From contig CBDCUK010000001.1 in NCBI GenBank assembly GCA_965222755.1, forward strand, positions 310,001 to 374,000: 64,000 bases of DNA. Reading direction: 5' to 3'. Below, piece by piece: positions 1 through 12,288 of this stretch (positions within the stretch are counted from its first letter, which is position 1; every line of letters begins with the position of its first letter). Origin of the DNA: JABABV01 sp965222755 (GTDB lineage: Bacteria > Bacillota_I > Bacilli_A > Mycoplasmatales > JABABV01). Position numbers and translations under genes: made by a program. A model generated the notes under the pieces. The model saw only the letters and a list, made by a program, of their open reading frames with translations, was not told where the DNA came from and did not search any database.

Positions 1-126
1 TATAATAATGTTGCTATTTCTCATAAATTATCATTAGGATTATTATTACTAATAATAATTACTTTTGGAATTGGTGCTTTAGTTATTGTTATAATTACAA
101 ATAAAAAGGAATTAGATTTAGTTTAA
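1..126 (+). CDS. C-terminal end of a membrane protein (5' partial)
   Basis: Reading frame 1 is open from the window edge to TAA at 124-126 and gives the last 41 residues of a protein. The piece holds one strongly hydrophobic segment of about 23 residues, rich in Leu and Ile, followed by a short charged tail (TNKKELDLV), so it looks like a C-terminal membrane anchor with a cytoplasmic tail. A terminator follows at 293-328. The rest of the gene lies outside the window and the function cannot be judged. Confidence 0.6.
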   Translation, partial: YNNVAISHKLSLGLLLLIIITFGIGALVIVIITNKKELDLV

Positions 127-292
127 AAAATATTAAAGCTGAAAAAGCTATAGTTATTTTACTTTTTTTATTATTTTATATTAATTTATTCCTTGATATT
201 TCGTTAACCAAGATAAAATATCCAATCAACATCTAATATCTTTTACATAATTTATGATATTATTAAAATCATAAATTAAAATATTATACATT

Positions 293-328
293 AAAAACCC
301 AAAACTTTATTAAAAGTTTTGGGTTTTT
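293..328. terminator. Intrinsic terminator, bidirectional
   Basis: The perfect arms AAAAACCCAAAACTT and its complement flank a short loop, with A and T runs on both sides, so it can serve the plus-strand gene ending at 126 and the minus-strand gene ending at 485. I see no gene in the rest of 127-484. Confidence 0.75.
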
Positions 329-484
329 AAAAAGGTATTAAATGGCATCTTCTTATTTTTATGATTTAAATTATACTTGATAATAAAATGTAATTTAAAA
401 AAATTAATTATATTAGACTAAAGTTTTAATTCTTAAAATTATGCCTTTGATAATTATGATTAGTTATTAAAAAACATAATAGTT

Positions 485-1295
485 TTAGTTTGTAGTTCAA
501 TAATTAACATCGTATTTTAAACTACTTTTACCATTATCTAATAATATTGGTGAAGCAATTTGGCATGATGCTGTTCCTAAAAGTTTATCAGAAATTGTGA
601 CTGTTACTTTCCCTGAGTTATTAACTTTATTATTAAAATCTAAAACACTTTTAAAGTTTTTCACAATTTTTAAATCAGTTGCTTTAACTCCTGCTCTAAT
701 CCATTCTGGTTTAACAACTTTAATGATTCCAAGTAAGTTTTGCGCAACTGCTGCTTGTGCAAAACTACTATATTGTTTTTCAACTACTTGATGATTATTA
801 ATAGTGACGTCAACATCATCAAGATAAGTTCAATTATTAAGTCGATAGTCTCTAGTATATTCTTTTGCATCGATTACACCAATATTCTTAAGTGCATAAA
901 TCAATCCAGTTTGATAAGAAAAAACATTTTTAATTACTGATCCAGGTGAATTTTTTGTATTTTTATCAAAATATGATTTTTTATTAGTGTGATATTTTGT
1001 AATCTTTTGATTTATTAATACTGGGTCTAGAAAGTTATTGATTGCAAGCGGACTATTAGTAAAGTTATCGCTATTACTAATATCCTTAATTGAAGCATGA
1101 CTAGCTTGATCACGCCAAGTTATTCATGTCTTATTGATTTTATTTTTACGATAATAATAACTAGCTCAGTAAATTCCGTTATGACTAATCAAAAAACCAA
1201 ATGCTAAAATAATTGCAAATATGATTAAATAAATTTTTGTTTTTTTTAGCTTTTTTTAGTTTTGGTTCTTCTGTAATATCGATTACTTTTTTCAT
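485..1295 (-). pseudogene. Membrane-anchored protein with a poly-A frameshift near the N-terminus
   Basis: ATG at 1295 has a good ribosome binding site (AAAAAGGAAG) in the 17-base gap after the upstream paralogue. The reading starts MKKVIDITEEPKLKKAKK and then runs into TAG. The adjacent frame stays open from there to TAA at 485-487. It encodes a transmembrane segment (KIYLIIFAIILAFGFLIS) and about 220 external residues with several TGA-Trp codons. Reducing the A8 run at 1240-1247 (T8 on the plus strand) by one base joins both parts in frame. The C-terminal half (motifs such as VVKPEWIRAGVKATDL and a late Cys) resembles the product of 1313-2053 and the decayed genes at 50702-52345. The frameshift may be a phase-off state, a true null or a sequence error. 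The family is not one I recognise. Confidence 0.75.
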
Positions 1296-1312
1296 AAATA
1301 CTTCCTTTTTAA

Positions 1313-2053
1313 TTAATTATATGGTCTGATATTCGTTAGTTTTCAAAAGTTTTTATCATAATTTGTTGAACTTGAAGTTGGTATTATTACGATCGGGCAT
1401 GCTATTTTACAACTAATTTTTAAACCTAATTTTTGTGATCCAATCGTTGCTGAAATAACTCCACTATTACTGATTAAGTTTTTATTATCTAAGAAGCTTT
1501 TAAAATTATTAATAATTTTAAAATCATTTTCACTAGTTTGTTTACTAATCAGGTTCGGTTTAATAATTTTAATAATGTTTAAAGCAGTTTCTTGAATTGC
1601 TTTGTTTGCAAAAATCGCATATTGCTTATCTCTATTATCAAATACGTTTACTATTTTTCAGTTTTTAATATTATATGGTGCTGTATATTTATGTTTTGCC
1701 AATGATGAATTAATTATTAAATCATAATATTGACCACTGTTATAAGAAAAAACTTCATCTATTACGGTTGATATAGGTGCTCCTTGATGAGCATAATTAT
1801 TTATCATTATTGGTTTTAATATACTTGTTGATTGTAGTGGTTTATCTTTAAACTTATTTGCTGATGAAATGTTAGAAAGTGATTCTGATAGTGCTTGATT
1901 TACTCAATTGATTTGAGTTTTATTAATTTTATCATTGCGGTAATTAGTCATAAAATTATTAATTTCAAAAAATCCTAAAACCGATCCGATGATAATCAAA
2001 ATAACACTAGTGTTAGAAAAAATCTTCTGTTTTTTTAATTTAATAATAATCAT
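1313..2053 (-). CDS. Membrane-anchored protein of unknown family
   Basis: The gene encodes 246 residues with in-frame TGA-Trp codons. It starts MIIIKLKKQKIF, followed by a single transmembrane segment at about residues 14-30 and a predicted external domain. It has no lipobox. The C-terminal part has two Cys (KISCKIACPIV) and conserved blocks (IIKIIKPNLIS, FKIINNFKSFLD) that match the downstream gene at 485-1295, so the two are tandem paralogues. Only 17 bases separate them, which suggests one transcript. The start is set by the ATG at 2051-2053 just upstream of the hydrophobic segment. I do not recognise a named family; a surface or envelope role is inferred only from the topology. Confidence 0.7.
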
Positions 2054-2294
2054 CCTTATTTATAAAATAAATTATTTTTTCATGAGTAGCGACTTGTGTT
2101 TATATTGCATTAATTTTATTTATTTTTTAATAATAAAATTATAGCACAGAAAAACCTTAACTTTTATTGCTTTTTTGTAATTGTTAATAGCTGATATGAT
2201 GTTTATATTAATCCTACTTAATACTATGGGGAACTAATCAACATAATAATTTTTCATTATACTTATACTAGCAAAAGAATTAGTGCATAAAAAA

Positions 2295-2328
2295 ATCCTG
2301 AAACTCTTTTGGGAAAAAGTTTCAGGAT
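2295..2328 (-). terminator. rRNA terminator, 23S-5S copy 1
   Basis: A hairpin of ATCCTGAAACT and its complement is followed on the minus strand by a T run. It lies about 33 bases past the 5S gene, and the same hairpin ends copy 2. Confidence 0.85.
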
Positions 2329-2360
2329 AGAAGAAAAGGGGAATTAAAGCCCCTTTAGTT

Positions 2361-2469
2361 CGGCGTGGCATTGCGCTATTCTTGCTTATGCTACATTCGC
2401 CGCAAAGATGCTTGACTTCTGTGTTCGGTAAGGGAACAGGTATAACCATCTTGCTATAAACACCACACG
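2361..2469 (-). rRNA. rrf: 5S ribosomal RNA, copy 1
   Basis: The minus strand holds the conserved 5S core (CCGAACACAGAAGTCAAGC). The ends GTGTGGTGTT and AATGCCACGC pair to form helix I, which sets the boundaries to within a few bases. It follows the 23S gene in the same direction after a spacer of about 95 bases. Confidence 0.9.
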
Positions 2470-2566
2470 TATACACTTATAAGAGAATAATTCTCTCAAA
2501 ACTGAAGAAAGTTTGACACTGAAAAGATACTTAGAACTATACTCCAATCAGCAAATATATTTTAGT

Positions 2567-5483
<2,917 letters not shown>

Positions 5484-5678
5484 TAAAAATATATATTGTT
5501 TATGCAATGAATTGCTCTATTGTGCCTATTGATTGAGTTAATTCTAAGACATCTTTTTGATGTCTACTTTCTCCAGTTTTCAAAGAACTATTTTCACTCA
5601 TTTACATGAGATTTGGCCACCATTATTAATAACGATGGTTAAGCGCAAATTACGAAAGCCGCTCTTTAACGCTTGATT

Positions 5679-5707
5679 ATTATATCATTAGCAAACCAGT
5701 AAGTCAA
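5679..5707 (-). promoter_or_regulatory. Promoter of 23S-5S copy 1
   Basis: The minus strand has TTGACT, a 17-base spacer and TATAAT (-10 at 5679-5684, -35 at 5702-5707), close to the sigma-70 consensus, about 195 bases upstream of the 23S start. I found no second promoter of similar quality here. Confidence 0.85.
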
Positions 5708-6105
5708 ACGTTTTTTAAATATATTTTTAATTTATTTTTATTAGGACCTATTGAGAATATTTTTATTCTTTTTTTAGTCATAATTTGAATATTTTTATCA
5801 TCTTATTAGGGCTAGAAAATAACTCTATATATATTAAATAGAAAACATCTATTATTAAGTAGGTATTTTCTATTTAATTATGTTTTAAATTATTCATGTA
5901 TAAAAATTTAAAAATCAATGTTGATTTCTGATAAAAGATAATATTTTTAATAATTATTGAGAATATTTTATTTGTTTATAAATAAAATATTCTCATTTTC
6001 TTATTTTTATAATATTAAGAGGAACCACAAAAATTATAAATAATCATTTTAAAATAAAAATTAACAAATTAAAATGATCAAAACTATCAGTTTTGATAAA
6101 AAATT
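5708..6105. other. Gene-free AT-rich stretch with hairpins
   Basis: No open frame is convincing here. Two perfect inverted repeats can be seen: AAATAGAAAA with its complement at about 5839-5880, and GAGAATATTTTATT with its complement at about 5957-5997. A shorter one lies at about 6077-6098. They may be terminator or mRNA-end structures. Confidence 0.5.
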
Positions 6106-6132
6106 AAAAAACACTAATAATTAGTGTTTTTT
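6106..6132 (-). terminator. Intrinsic terminator of the panA1 locus
   Basis: AAAAAACACTA and its complement form a hairpin with flanking A and T runs. It ends the minus-strand group GIY-YIG / panA / relic. Confidence 0.75.
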
Positions 6133-6159
6133 AAAGTGTGCCGTGTTGAGTTAATATTA

Positions 6160-6222
6160 TTAAAAGATTTTTCATTTTTTTATTTCATCAACCTTTGATA
6201 GTAGTTTATTATTATTTTCCAT
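6160..6222 (-). pseudogene. Relic start of a PanT-like membrane toxin gene
   Basis: An ATG at 6222 lies inside the last codons of the DUF4065 gene and opens a 20-residue frame (MENNNKLLSKVDEIKKWKIF) that stops at 6160. The junction, ATGGAAAATAATAAT, is the same as that of the intact pair at 19247-20120, where the downstream gene starts MENNNYKSIKKLEKII and codes for a two-pass membrane protein. I infer that the first gene kept only its overlapped 5' end and lost the rest by deletion or mutation. It could instead be a very short functional peptide. Confidence 0.6.
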
Positions 6223-6673
6223 AAAATTCAATTACTTTTTTTAGAGGCATATTTGCTCCATTTTGTTGATTGTATTTATGTCAAAATTCATCATGTGATT
6301 TATCTACTAAATATCTTGCTGATTTATCATCTAAATTATCAAACACTTTAACGATTAAATCAAATTTTGTGTTATCAAAATCTAATTTTCATTTGCGGAT
6401 TTCTTCGAAAGTGAAAAAATCATTTATATTGCTGCTTCCATATTTTTTATATTCATTATAAACAGAAAGCAAAACCGGTCCATAACCTCAAGCTTTGAAT
6501 TCTTCATCAATTAAAGGTTTCTCGGATCCCAATTTAAAGTTTTCGATATAACAAAACCACATAATTTTTTGTAAATGTAAATGTGTCAACCCATTACGAA
6601 CATCATCTCTATTATTAACCATTATTCTAGTCATTAAAATTAGTTTTGCAAATTCTAAAGATTTATTATTCAT
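6212..6673 (-). CDS. DUF4065 / Panacea-domain protein (PanA1, antitoxin-like)
   Basis: 153 residues with TGA-Trp codons. It has the DUF4065 signature: THLHLQKIMWFCYI (the 'lqKllyya' helix), then LIDEEFKAWGYGPVLLSVY ('d..feAw.yGPV...vy'). The family includes Gep/SocA-type proteins and the Panacea antitoxin domain, which neutralises many unrelated toxins. Here it lies 75 bases downstream of a GIY-YIG gene in the same direction, with its own ribosome binding site (AAGGAG). Its last codons overlap a relic ATG (6222). It is homologous to the product of 19247-19714. The role as an antitoxin is inferred from the family and the context; the partner is either the GIY-YIG protein or the lost downstream gene. 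Confidence 0.8.
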
Positions 6674-6748
6674 AATATTTCTCCTTATTATTAAATTATA
6701 AATTATTTAATTTTTAAAATTTGTACAATTAATAATATAATATCATGT

Positions 6749-7579
6749 TTAATGATTTTTCTTAAAAATTTTTCTAATCAAATGTAAAAATTTATTAGAT
6801 TGATTTCTTGTTTTGATTTTTTCATTTATGTTTTCTTTGTTTTCTTTTTCTGTGTAAATTTTATTGAATGTTGAAATTTTATTTAACTTAATTAATTCAT
6901 TTGTTCAAGTATTTTTATGATTAATATAGTTTTTATTTAGTTCAGGAAATAACAGATTCATTTCTTTTTCGTATTTATCATTTTGTCCTTTATTAAAATA
7001 TATTCATAAAAATGGATCATCTGTTCTTCTATCAAATTCGTTTTGCATTTCTTTATCCATTTTTGTTAAAGCTTCTCTTTCTATTAAGTCAGTTTTACCA
7101 CTTCCTGCTAATGGTACGTATAAATATTTAAAATAAATAGCATTATAGCCATTAAATCCTCTTCAAATACTATCATATGATTTCATAAATCCTATTTCTG
7201 TTTTCTCGATTTCAAAAACAGATCTATCAGTATCAAAAGTTTTTAAAACTTCATAATTGATTAATTTTAGAAACTTTTGATAATCTTTTTCCTTTAAGAT
7301 TTTTTGCATTAAATACACTTTATAATAAAATGCTCCTGTAGCAGGAATACTATAATTTTGATTTAATTCTTTTACTCTTGGACATTCACTAATTTTTCTA
7401 TTACTAAATAAAACTCCATCTATAATAGTTCGTTTAATTTCTCTTCGATGAAACTTTAACCTGTCATTAATGTTTTTAGAGCGTCCAATATAAGAAACTT
7501 CTTTATTATTATATTTTATATATATGCGATATATACCATTCTCTTTTTCGTATTCTTTTTTAATATCCATTAATTTCAT
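6749..7579 (-). CDS. GIY-YIG nuclease-like protein next to a Panacea gene
   Basis: 276 residues, start ATG at 7579 with a GAGGAAT site. The N-terminal GIY-YIG signature is clear: GIYRIY at residues 15-20 and YIGRSKNINDRLKFH at 30-44, with the spacing expected for the domain and Arg and His following. A later segment (DLIEREALTKM, about residue 170) could supply the metal-binding Glu. The C-terminal 100 residues are charged, Asn/Lys-rich and unfamiliar. The segment LAGSGKT looks P-loop-like but lacks the first Gly. It is followed on the same strand by the DUF4065 gene. It could be a homing-type or defence nuclease, or the toxin of a Panacea pair; the sequence does not decide. Confidence 0.75.
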
Positions 7580-7751
7580 AAATATTCCTCACTCTATATT
7601 TAAATTAAATACTATATTCGTATTATCCCATTTATATTAATAATCATTAAATAAATTTAAAAATTTCATAATAATTATTAGAAATTGTGGTATATTAAAA
7701 TTTGTAGATAATAATTAAAATAAATCTCAAAATGAAGAAGAAGGTTTTCAA

Positions 7752-8648
7752 ATGCAAGATATTAATCTTAAAAAAATCAATACAGAAAATATTAATATTG
7801 TAAGTAAAAATATTGATCAATTATCAACTCTAGAAATCGCGACCCTAATTAATCAAGAAGATCACAAACCAGCAATTGCAATCTCGAAAGTATTACCAGC
7901 AATTGCTAATGTCATTGATGCTGCTGTTCAAGCTCTTAATCACAATGGACGAATTATTTATATTGGTGCTGGAACTAGTGGTCGCATTGGTGTCATGGAT
8001 GCTAGTGAAATGGAGCCAACATATAATATTGGTTCTGGAACGGTAATTGGCATTATGGCAGGTGGTGTAGTTGCATTGTCAAAATCCCTGGAATCAGTCG
8101 AAGACGATCCAATGGTGGCAATTAACGATTTAAAAGCAATTAACTTTAATAAGAATGATCTCTTAATTGGTGTCGCCGCTAGTGGGCGCACACCTTATGT
8201 TGTTAGTGCACTTAAATACGCTAATGATATACGAGCAATCACTGTAGGATTAGCCAATAGCCTTAATAGTGAAATTGGTGAAATTGCACATTATAAAATC
8301 GAAGTTCCAGTTGGTGGCGAAGTTGTTACTGGTTCAACTCGTATGAAAGCTGGGAGTGCTCAAAAAATGATTCTGAATATGATTTCTACTAGTACGATGA
8401 TTAAAATCGGTAAAGTTTATCGTAATTTAATGGTTGATATTAAAATCGGTAATCTTAAATTAAGATCGCGTGCCCATAATATTATTAAGGAAATTACCCA
8501 AGCTAATGATGAGCTAATTATTAAAACTCTTGCTGATAGTGATGATAATGTTAAAGTAGCTATTGTAATGATTATGCGTCAAGTTGACAAAGGTGCTGCT
8601 ATTGTCTTAATTCAACAAGCTAGTGGAATGTTAAGAGATATTATTTAA
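7752..8648 (+). CDS. murQ: N-acetylmuramic acid 6-phosphate etherase
   Basis: 298 residues, full family length. MurQ cleaves the lactyl ether of MurNAc-6-phosphate to give GlcNAc-6-phosphate and D-lactate in the cytoplasm. The SIS-domain motifs are intact: RIIYIGAGTSGRIGVMDASE (about residues 66-85) with the catalytic Glu of the SE pair, IGVAASGRTPYV, and the late VTGSTRMKAGSAQKM block. The start follows GAAGAAGG. The gene stands alone: no MurP permease or GlcNAc-6-P deacetylase gene is adjacent. Wall-less bacteria make no peptidoglycan, so the likely use is salvage of host- or community-derived muropeptide sugar; this is inferred. Confidence 0.95.
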   Translation: MQDINLKKINTENINIVSKNIDQLSTLEIATLINQEDHKPAIAISKVLPAIANVIDAAVQALNHNGRIIYIGAGTSGRIGVMDASEMEPTYNIGSGTVIGIMAGGVVALSKSLESVEDDPMVAINDLKAINFNKNDLLIGVAASGRTPYVVSALKYANDIRAITVGLANSLNSEIGEIAHYKIEVPVGGEVVTGSTRMKAGSAQKMILNMISTSTMIKIGKVYRNLMVDIKIGNLKLRSRAHNIIKEITQANDELIIKTLADSDDNVKVAIVMIMRQVDKGAAIVLIQQASGMLRDII

Positions 8649-8672
8649 TTAATTACACTATGATTAGAAATC

Positions 8673-8703
8673 AAAAAACACCAATTATTAGTTGGTGTTT
8701 TTT
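8673..8703. terminator. Bidirectional terminator between murQ and the DUF2130 gene
   Basis: AAAAAACACCAA and its complement form a hairpin with U-run potential on both strands. It is shared by the convergent genes ending at 8648 and 8725. Confidence 0.8.
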
Positions 8704-8724
8704 GATAAAAATATTAATTAAAAG

Positions 8725-10344
8725 TTAGTCGATATTTTTTAAACTTTGAACTTTTTTCTCAATGCTATATTTATTAATTTTATCAGTTAGTTTTAATAAG
8801 ACATCATCTAAAATTTCACTAGCTTTACTTTCGATCATGATTGCACTTTGTTTTATTTTGTAAGCTTGATTGTTAATTGTTGAAACATTTTTCTCTATTT
8901 TAGTACAGAAATCTTTAATTAGTTTTTCTTTGAATAGATCAAAGTCAGCTAAAATTTCAGCTTTTTCTTTTAATTTAATATCTGTTTTTGCAATTGTACT
9001 ACGTTTAATTGCGAAATCTTTAATTAAAGCTAATAGCGGAATTAGATATTGAGGACGGACAATAAACATATTGACATAATTAAGATCATTAACTTTTTGA
9101 ATTAAAAAATTATTGCTAGTCATTTCTAATTCTGATACTAAAATTGAGTAATCAGCTTGATGACTTTTTTGATCTTTTCATAATTTTGCCAAATGGCTTG
9201 CATTTTTGCGTTTATTACTTTCTTGACTGAGGTTGCTTTCAGTCTTAGCTTCAATAATTACATTAGCCACTTGAAGATCATTATCATTATTAACGATAAA
9301 TTGAAAGTCGGGTTTAGATCCTGATTTAGAAATATTAGTTTTACTAAATTGACATTGATTAAATAATAATGAGTAATTTTTATATTCATTATCAATTCAA
9401 TTTTCTAATCCTTCACCTAATGCTTTTATATTAGTAGAATATTTTTGACGCATCAATACTTCTTGCTCTTCTTTTAATTCGTTGATTATTTTATCTTTTT
9501 CATTCATTAATAATGAGTTAGCTTGCTCAACGTTAGTTTTAACTTCTTGAAAATAATTTTCTTTTCAAAGTTGTTTAGATTCGCTAATTTTTATTGCTAA
9601 TTTATCGTTAAAGTTTCTATCGTTATTAATTAAGCGTTTTTCTTGTGCTAAATTTTCTGCTTTTAAACGATTAGTTTCTTGCGCTATTGCATTGTTGATA
9701 TTTGTCTGTTCTTGTAGTTTTGATATTTTTATTTGAGCTTTTAATAAGTTGATCTCTTCAGCATTAGCTGATTCAGTTTTTAAATGAGCTGCATTTTTGG
9801 TGTTAGCTTCAATTTGAACTTCATCAAGTGCTGATTTTAATTTAATATTGAAGTTTTTTGTTTTATCCATGAACTGCTTTTGTTGGGCTAAATTTTGTTC
9901 TTTTAAAATATTTGTTGCTTGCGCTACGGCGTTATTAATACTAGATTGTTTCTGAAATTCAAATATTTTTATTTGAGCTTTTAATAAGTTGATCTCTTCA
10001 GCATTAGCTGCTTCAACTTTTAAACTCGTTTCTTTTTCAATGTTAGATTTAATTTGAATTTGATTTTGTTTCAATAAATTTAATTCTTGTTTCGCAGATT
10101 CCAAAGCTTTATATTCTCTGGACGCATATATTTGATTACTTATTTCTGATTTAATTGTTGCTGAAATTTTATTACGTAAGTTTTCTTTTAATTCATTTTC
10201 TATTTTTGCAAATTGATTTCTAATAATTGTCAGATCAACTTGAGAACTATCAAAAATGTTGATTAGATCACCTTTTGAGGCATCTTCTTCTAAGATAAAT
10301 TTTAAGGCTTCTTTATCAATTAGTTTAATTTTTACTGTTTTCAT
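8725..10344 (-). CDS. DUF2130 coiled-coil protein, nuclease-like core
   Basis: 539 residues. I chose ATG at 10344 because the GTG further upstream lies in the ribosome binding site (AAGGTGG). Residues 1-110 are a mixed N-terminal part. Residues of about 110-260 are a coiled coil made of two copies of a 56-58 residue unit with an 80-residue period (NAEEINLLKAQIKI in each). Residues of about 265-539 match DUF2130: GLENWIDNEYKNYS, GSKPDFQFIV, ANVIIEAKTES, and VRPQYLIPLLALI. The PD..EAK spacing resembles the PD-(D/E)XK nuclease fold. Its function in bacteria is not established. A DNA-end or defence-related role is only a guess. Confidence 0.8.
9601..10008 (-). repeat. Tandem duplication inside the DUF2130 gene
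   Basis: Units at 9835-10008 and 9601-9768 have a 240-base period. DNA identity is high over the first 30 bases of each unit and lower afterwards, so this is an older in-frame duplication of the coiled-coil arm. Confidence 0.8.
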
Positions 10345-10446
10345 TTTAACCACCTTTTTTTAATAAATTATATAAAAATCATAACATAACTTTTTTAAAT
10401 TAATTTATAATTTATTTAAAAAAATATTTAAATGACTTTGATATCA

Positions 10447-10474
10447 AAAAAAACACTAATTATTAGTGTTTTTT
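10447..10474 (-). terminator. Intrinsic terminator after the S-component gene
   Basis: AAAAAACACTAAT and its complement form a hairpin nine bases past the stop codon at 10483. Confidence 0.75.
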
Positions 10475-10482
10475 ATATTGGT

Positions 10483-11103
10483 CTAAGATTGTCCTTGTCC
10501 TTGTTTTGTAATACGATTAATCAAAGGCATTAGCATTAAGAATAAAATGATATTTAAGATATTTACAATATTATTTGCAATAAAATGAATTCATAAAATT
10601 ATTGGTTGATGTAACAAATTAGCAAATCCTAGTAAAGGGAAAAAGATATATAAATTTGCGATTGTCATTAAACTAGCACAAATTAGTGAAACACTAATAA
10701 TTGTTATTCCTAATTTTAAAATTGATCATCATTGATATTTTTTAGCACTATTATAAGTTCTAAAAAATCCGTTAGTAATTACTCATCATGTTGTAATTAA
10801 AACGATTGCTTGGATCATGTTGGCTAATCCACCAATTCAATTACCAGAAATCATAAAAATTAGTAAACTATGGGCGATTGATATCAACAGACTAAATTTA
10901 TAACCAACAATGTATAATGCAGCTATCATTAAGAAATAACTACAATCAATTCCATGTGGCAGGCCGATGAATTTTGTAATAAATAGTGAAAAATAAGAGA
11001 TCACAAATAACAGTGCTACTAAAATTGCTGATTGAGCAATTTTATGATTTAAATGCAAATGTTTAGTTTTCTTATTTTTCAAAAGAGAAAGATAATGATT
11101 CAT
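10483..11103 (-). CDS. ECF-type transporter S component (substrate unknown)
   Basis: 206 residues, almost all hydrophobic, with about six predicted transmembrane segments. The N-terminal part (AQSAILVALLFVISYFSLF, then GLPHGIDCSYFLMIAALYIVG and ISIAHSLLIFMISGNWIGG) has the look of substrate-binding S components of energy-coupling factor transporters, which pair with shared EcfT and EcfA subunits encoded elsewhere. The ligand cannot be read from the sequence. The upstream region (11104-11289) is about 190 bases, long enough for a leader, but I could not match it to a known riboswitch. Confidence 0.6.
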
Positions 11104-11289
11104 AAAATTCCTTTCTTGATTTTTAATCGATAAACTTTTAAGCGATACTTAAAAAACCATTGTTATTAACGCTTTTTTAAGAAGTATTGAGTATTATGTC
11201 ATAAACAAGAACATTAAGACACTAAAACACTCATAATGATCTTAAAAATAACTTTAATAATCGTGATTTTTAGTTAAATTTTGTTGTAA

Positions 11290-11338
11290 AATACTAAAAA
11301 ACCCAATTTTCAAAATGAATTTTGGGTTTTTTAGTATT
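11290..11338 (-). terminator. Strong intrinsic terminator
   Basis: Long arms (AATACTAAAAAACCCA and complement) lie 120 bases past the membrane protein gene ending at 11458. Confidence 0.75.
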
Positions 11339-11457
11339 GATAAATATCAAATAATAATGATTAATTATTATTACTAATTTAAAATAGTCTTTGATGCATT
11401 AATTATTTTGATTATATAATATTGATTGCTTAAACATCGATAATTTAATAACATAAT

Positions 11458-12129
11458 CTAATTATAATAATCCATTAAAGGTTTGATAAAGACTATCATT
11501 GTAATAAAACCTGATGAAAGGACAGAGCTTAAAATAATTAATCCAATCACCATCATGGAATTAGCAGTTAATATTTTTCCATAAATTTTTCTATATTCTT
11601 TGGTTGTCTTTAATTCGATTTTTGGCATATATAAACGAAAATATTTTATTCTTAATAAAATTAATGTTTCTCAAATATCAGAATTACGATTAATGCTATG
11701 CAAATATATGAATAAGCGATGTCACAGTAATAAATTAAGTGGAAAAATAACAATCATAAAAAGCCACCCATAAGTATGAATAAAAAATAAAAAAAATATT
11801 ATAATTAAGTAATAAAAAACTCAAACTATTAAAAATCATAAAATAATTATAATTATTAAAAAACATCAATAATATTTGATAATTTGTTTTGAAAGGAAGG
11901 TAAAATCACCTCAATATATTTTGTAACGATTTCGTTTTGAACTATTCTTTGTTTTATAAATTACTAGATTATCGCCCCAAGTTTTTCTGTAATAATCATT
12001 TTCCTTATTATTTTCGTCTAGACAATCAGGTGTTTTATGTTTTTTTAAAATTACAAAATGAATAAACAGAACACTAATTATTACTAATAATAATTGAGAA
12101 GAAAATAACATTAATTGATTTTCAGTCAT
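11458..12129 (-). CDS. Membrane protein of unknown function
   Basis: 223 residues with several TGA-Trp codons. There is one N-terminal transmembrane segment (LLLVIISVLFIHFVIL), a charged stretch of about 50 residues, two or three closely packed very hydrophobic segments rich in Trp, Ile and Phe, and a last segment near the C-terminus (MMVIGLIILSSVLSSGFITMIVFI). The start ATG at 12129 follows AGGAGG. No family is recognised. Confidence 0.65.
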
Positions 12130-12288
12130 ATAATCCTCCTATTTTCAATTAATAATGTGTGTTTGATAAAATAAAACTAATTAATATATATATATATAGG
12201 AATTCTAAGACGTTTAGAATATTTTATGAATTATTATTATTTATATAATTCAATAATAGCATAAAATATTTTAGTTAAAACTTTTTCT

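Noticed and set aside
7080..7130. LAGSGKT in the GIY-YIG protein as a Walker A ATPase loop
   Set aside because: The first Gly of GxxxxGK[ST] is replaced by Pro, and no Walker B motif was found nearby.
11104..11289. A riboswitch in front of the ECF S-component gene
   Set aside because: The length is suitable, but I could not match conserved bases of a preQ1, TPP, FMN or other known class.
12180..12200. The short TA-dinucleotide run at about 12187-12198 as a variable promoter spacer
   Set aside because: It is short and not placed between convincing -35 and -10 boxes.
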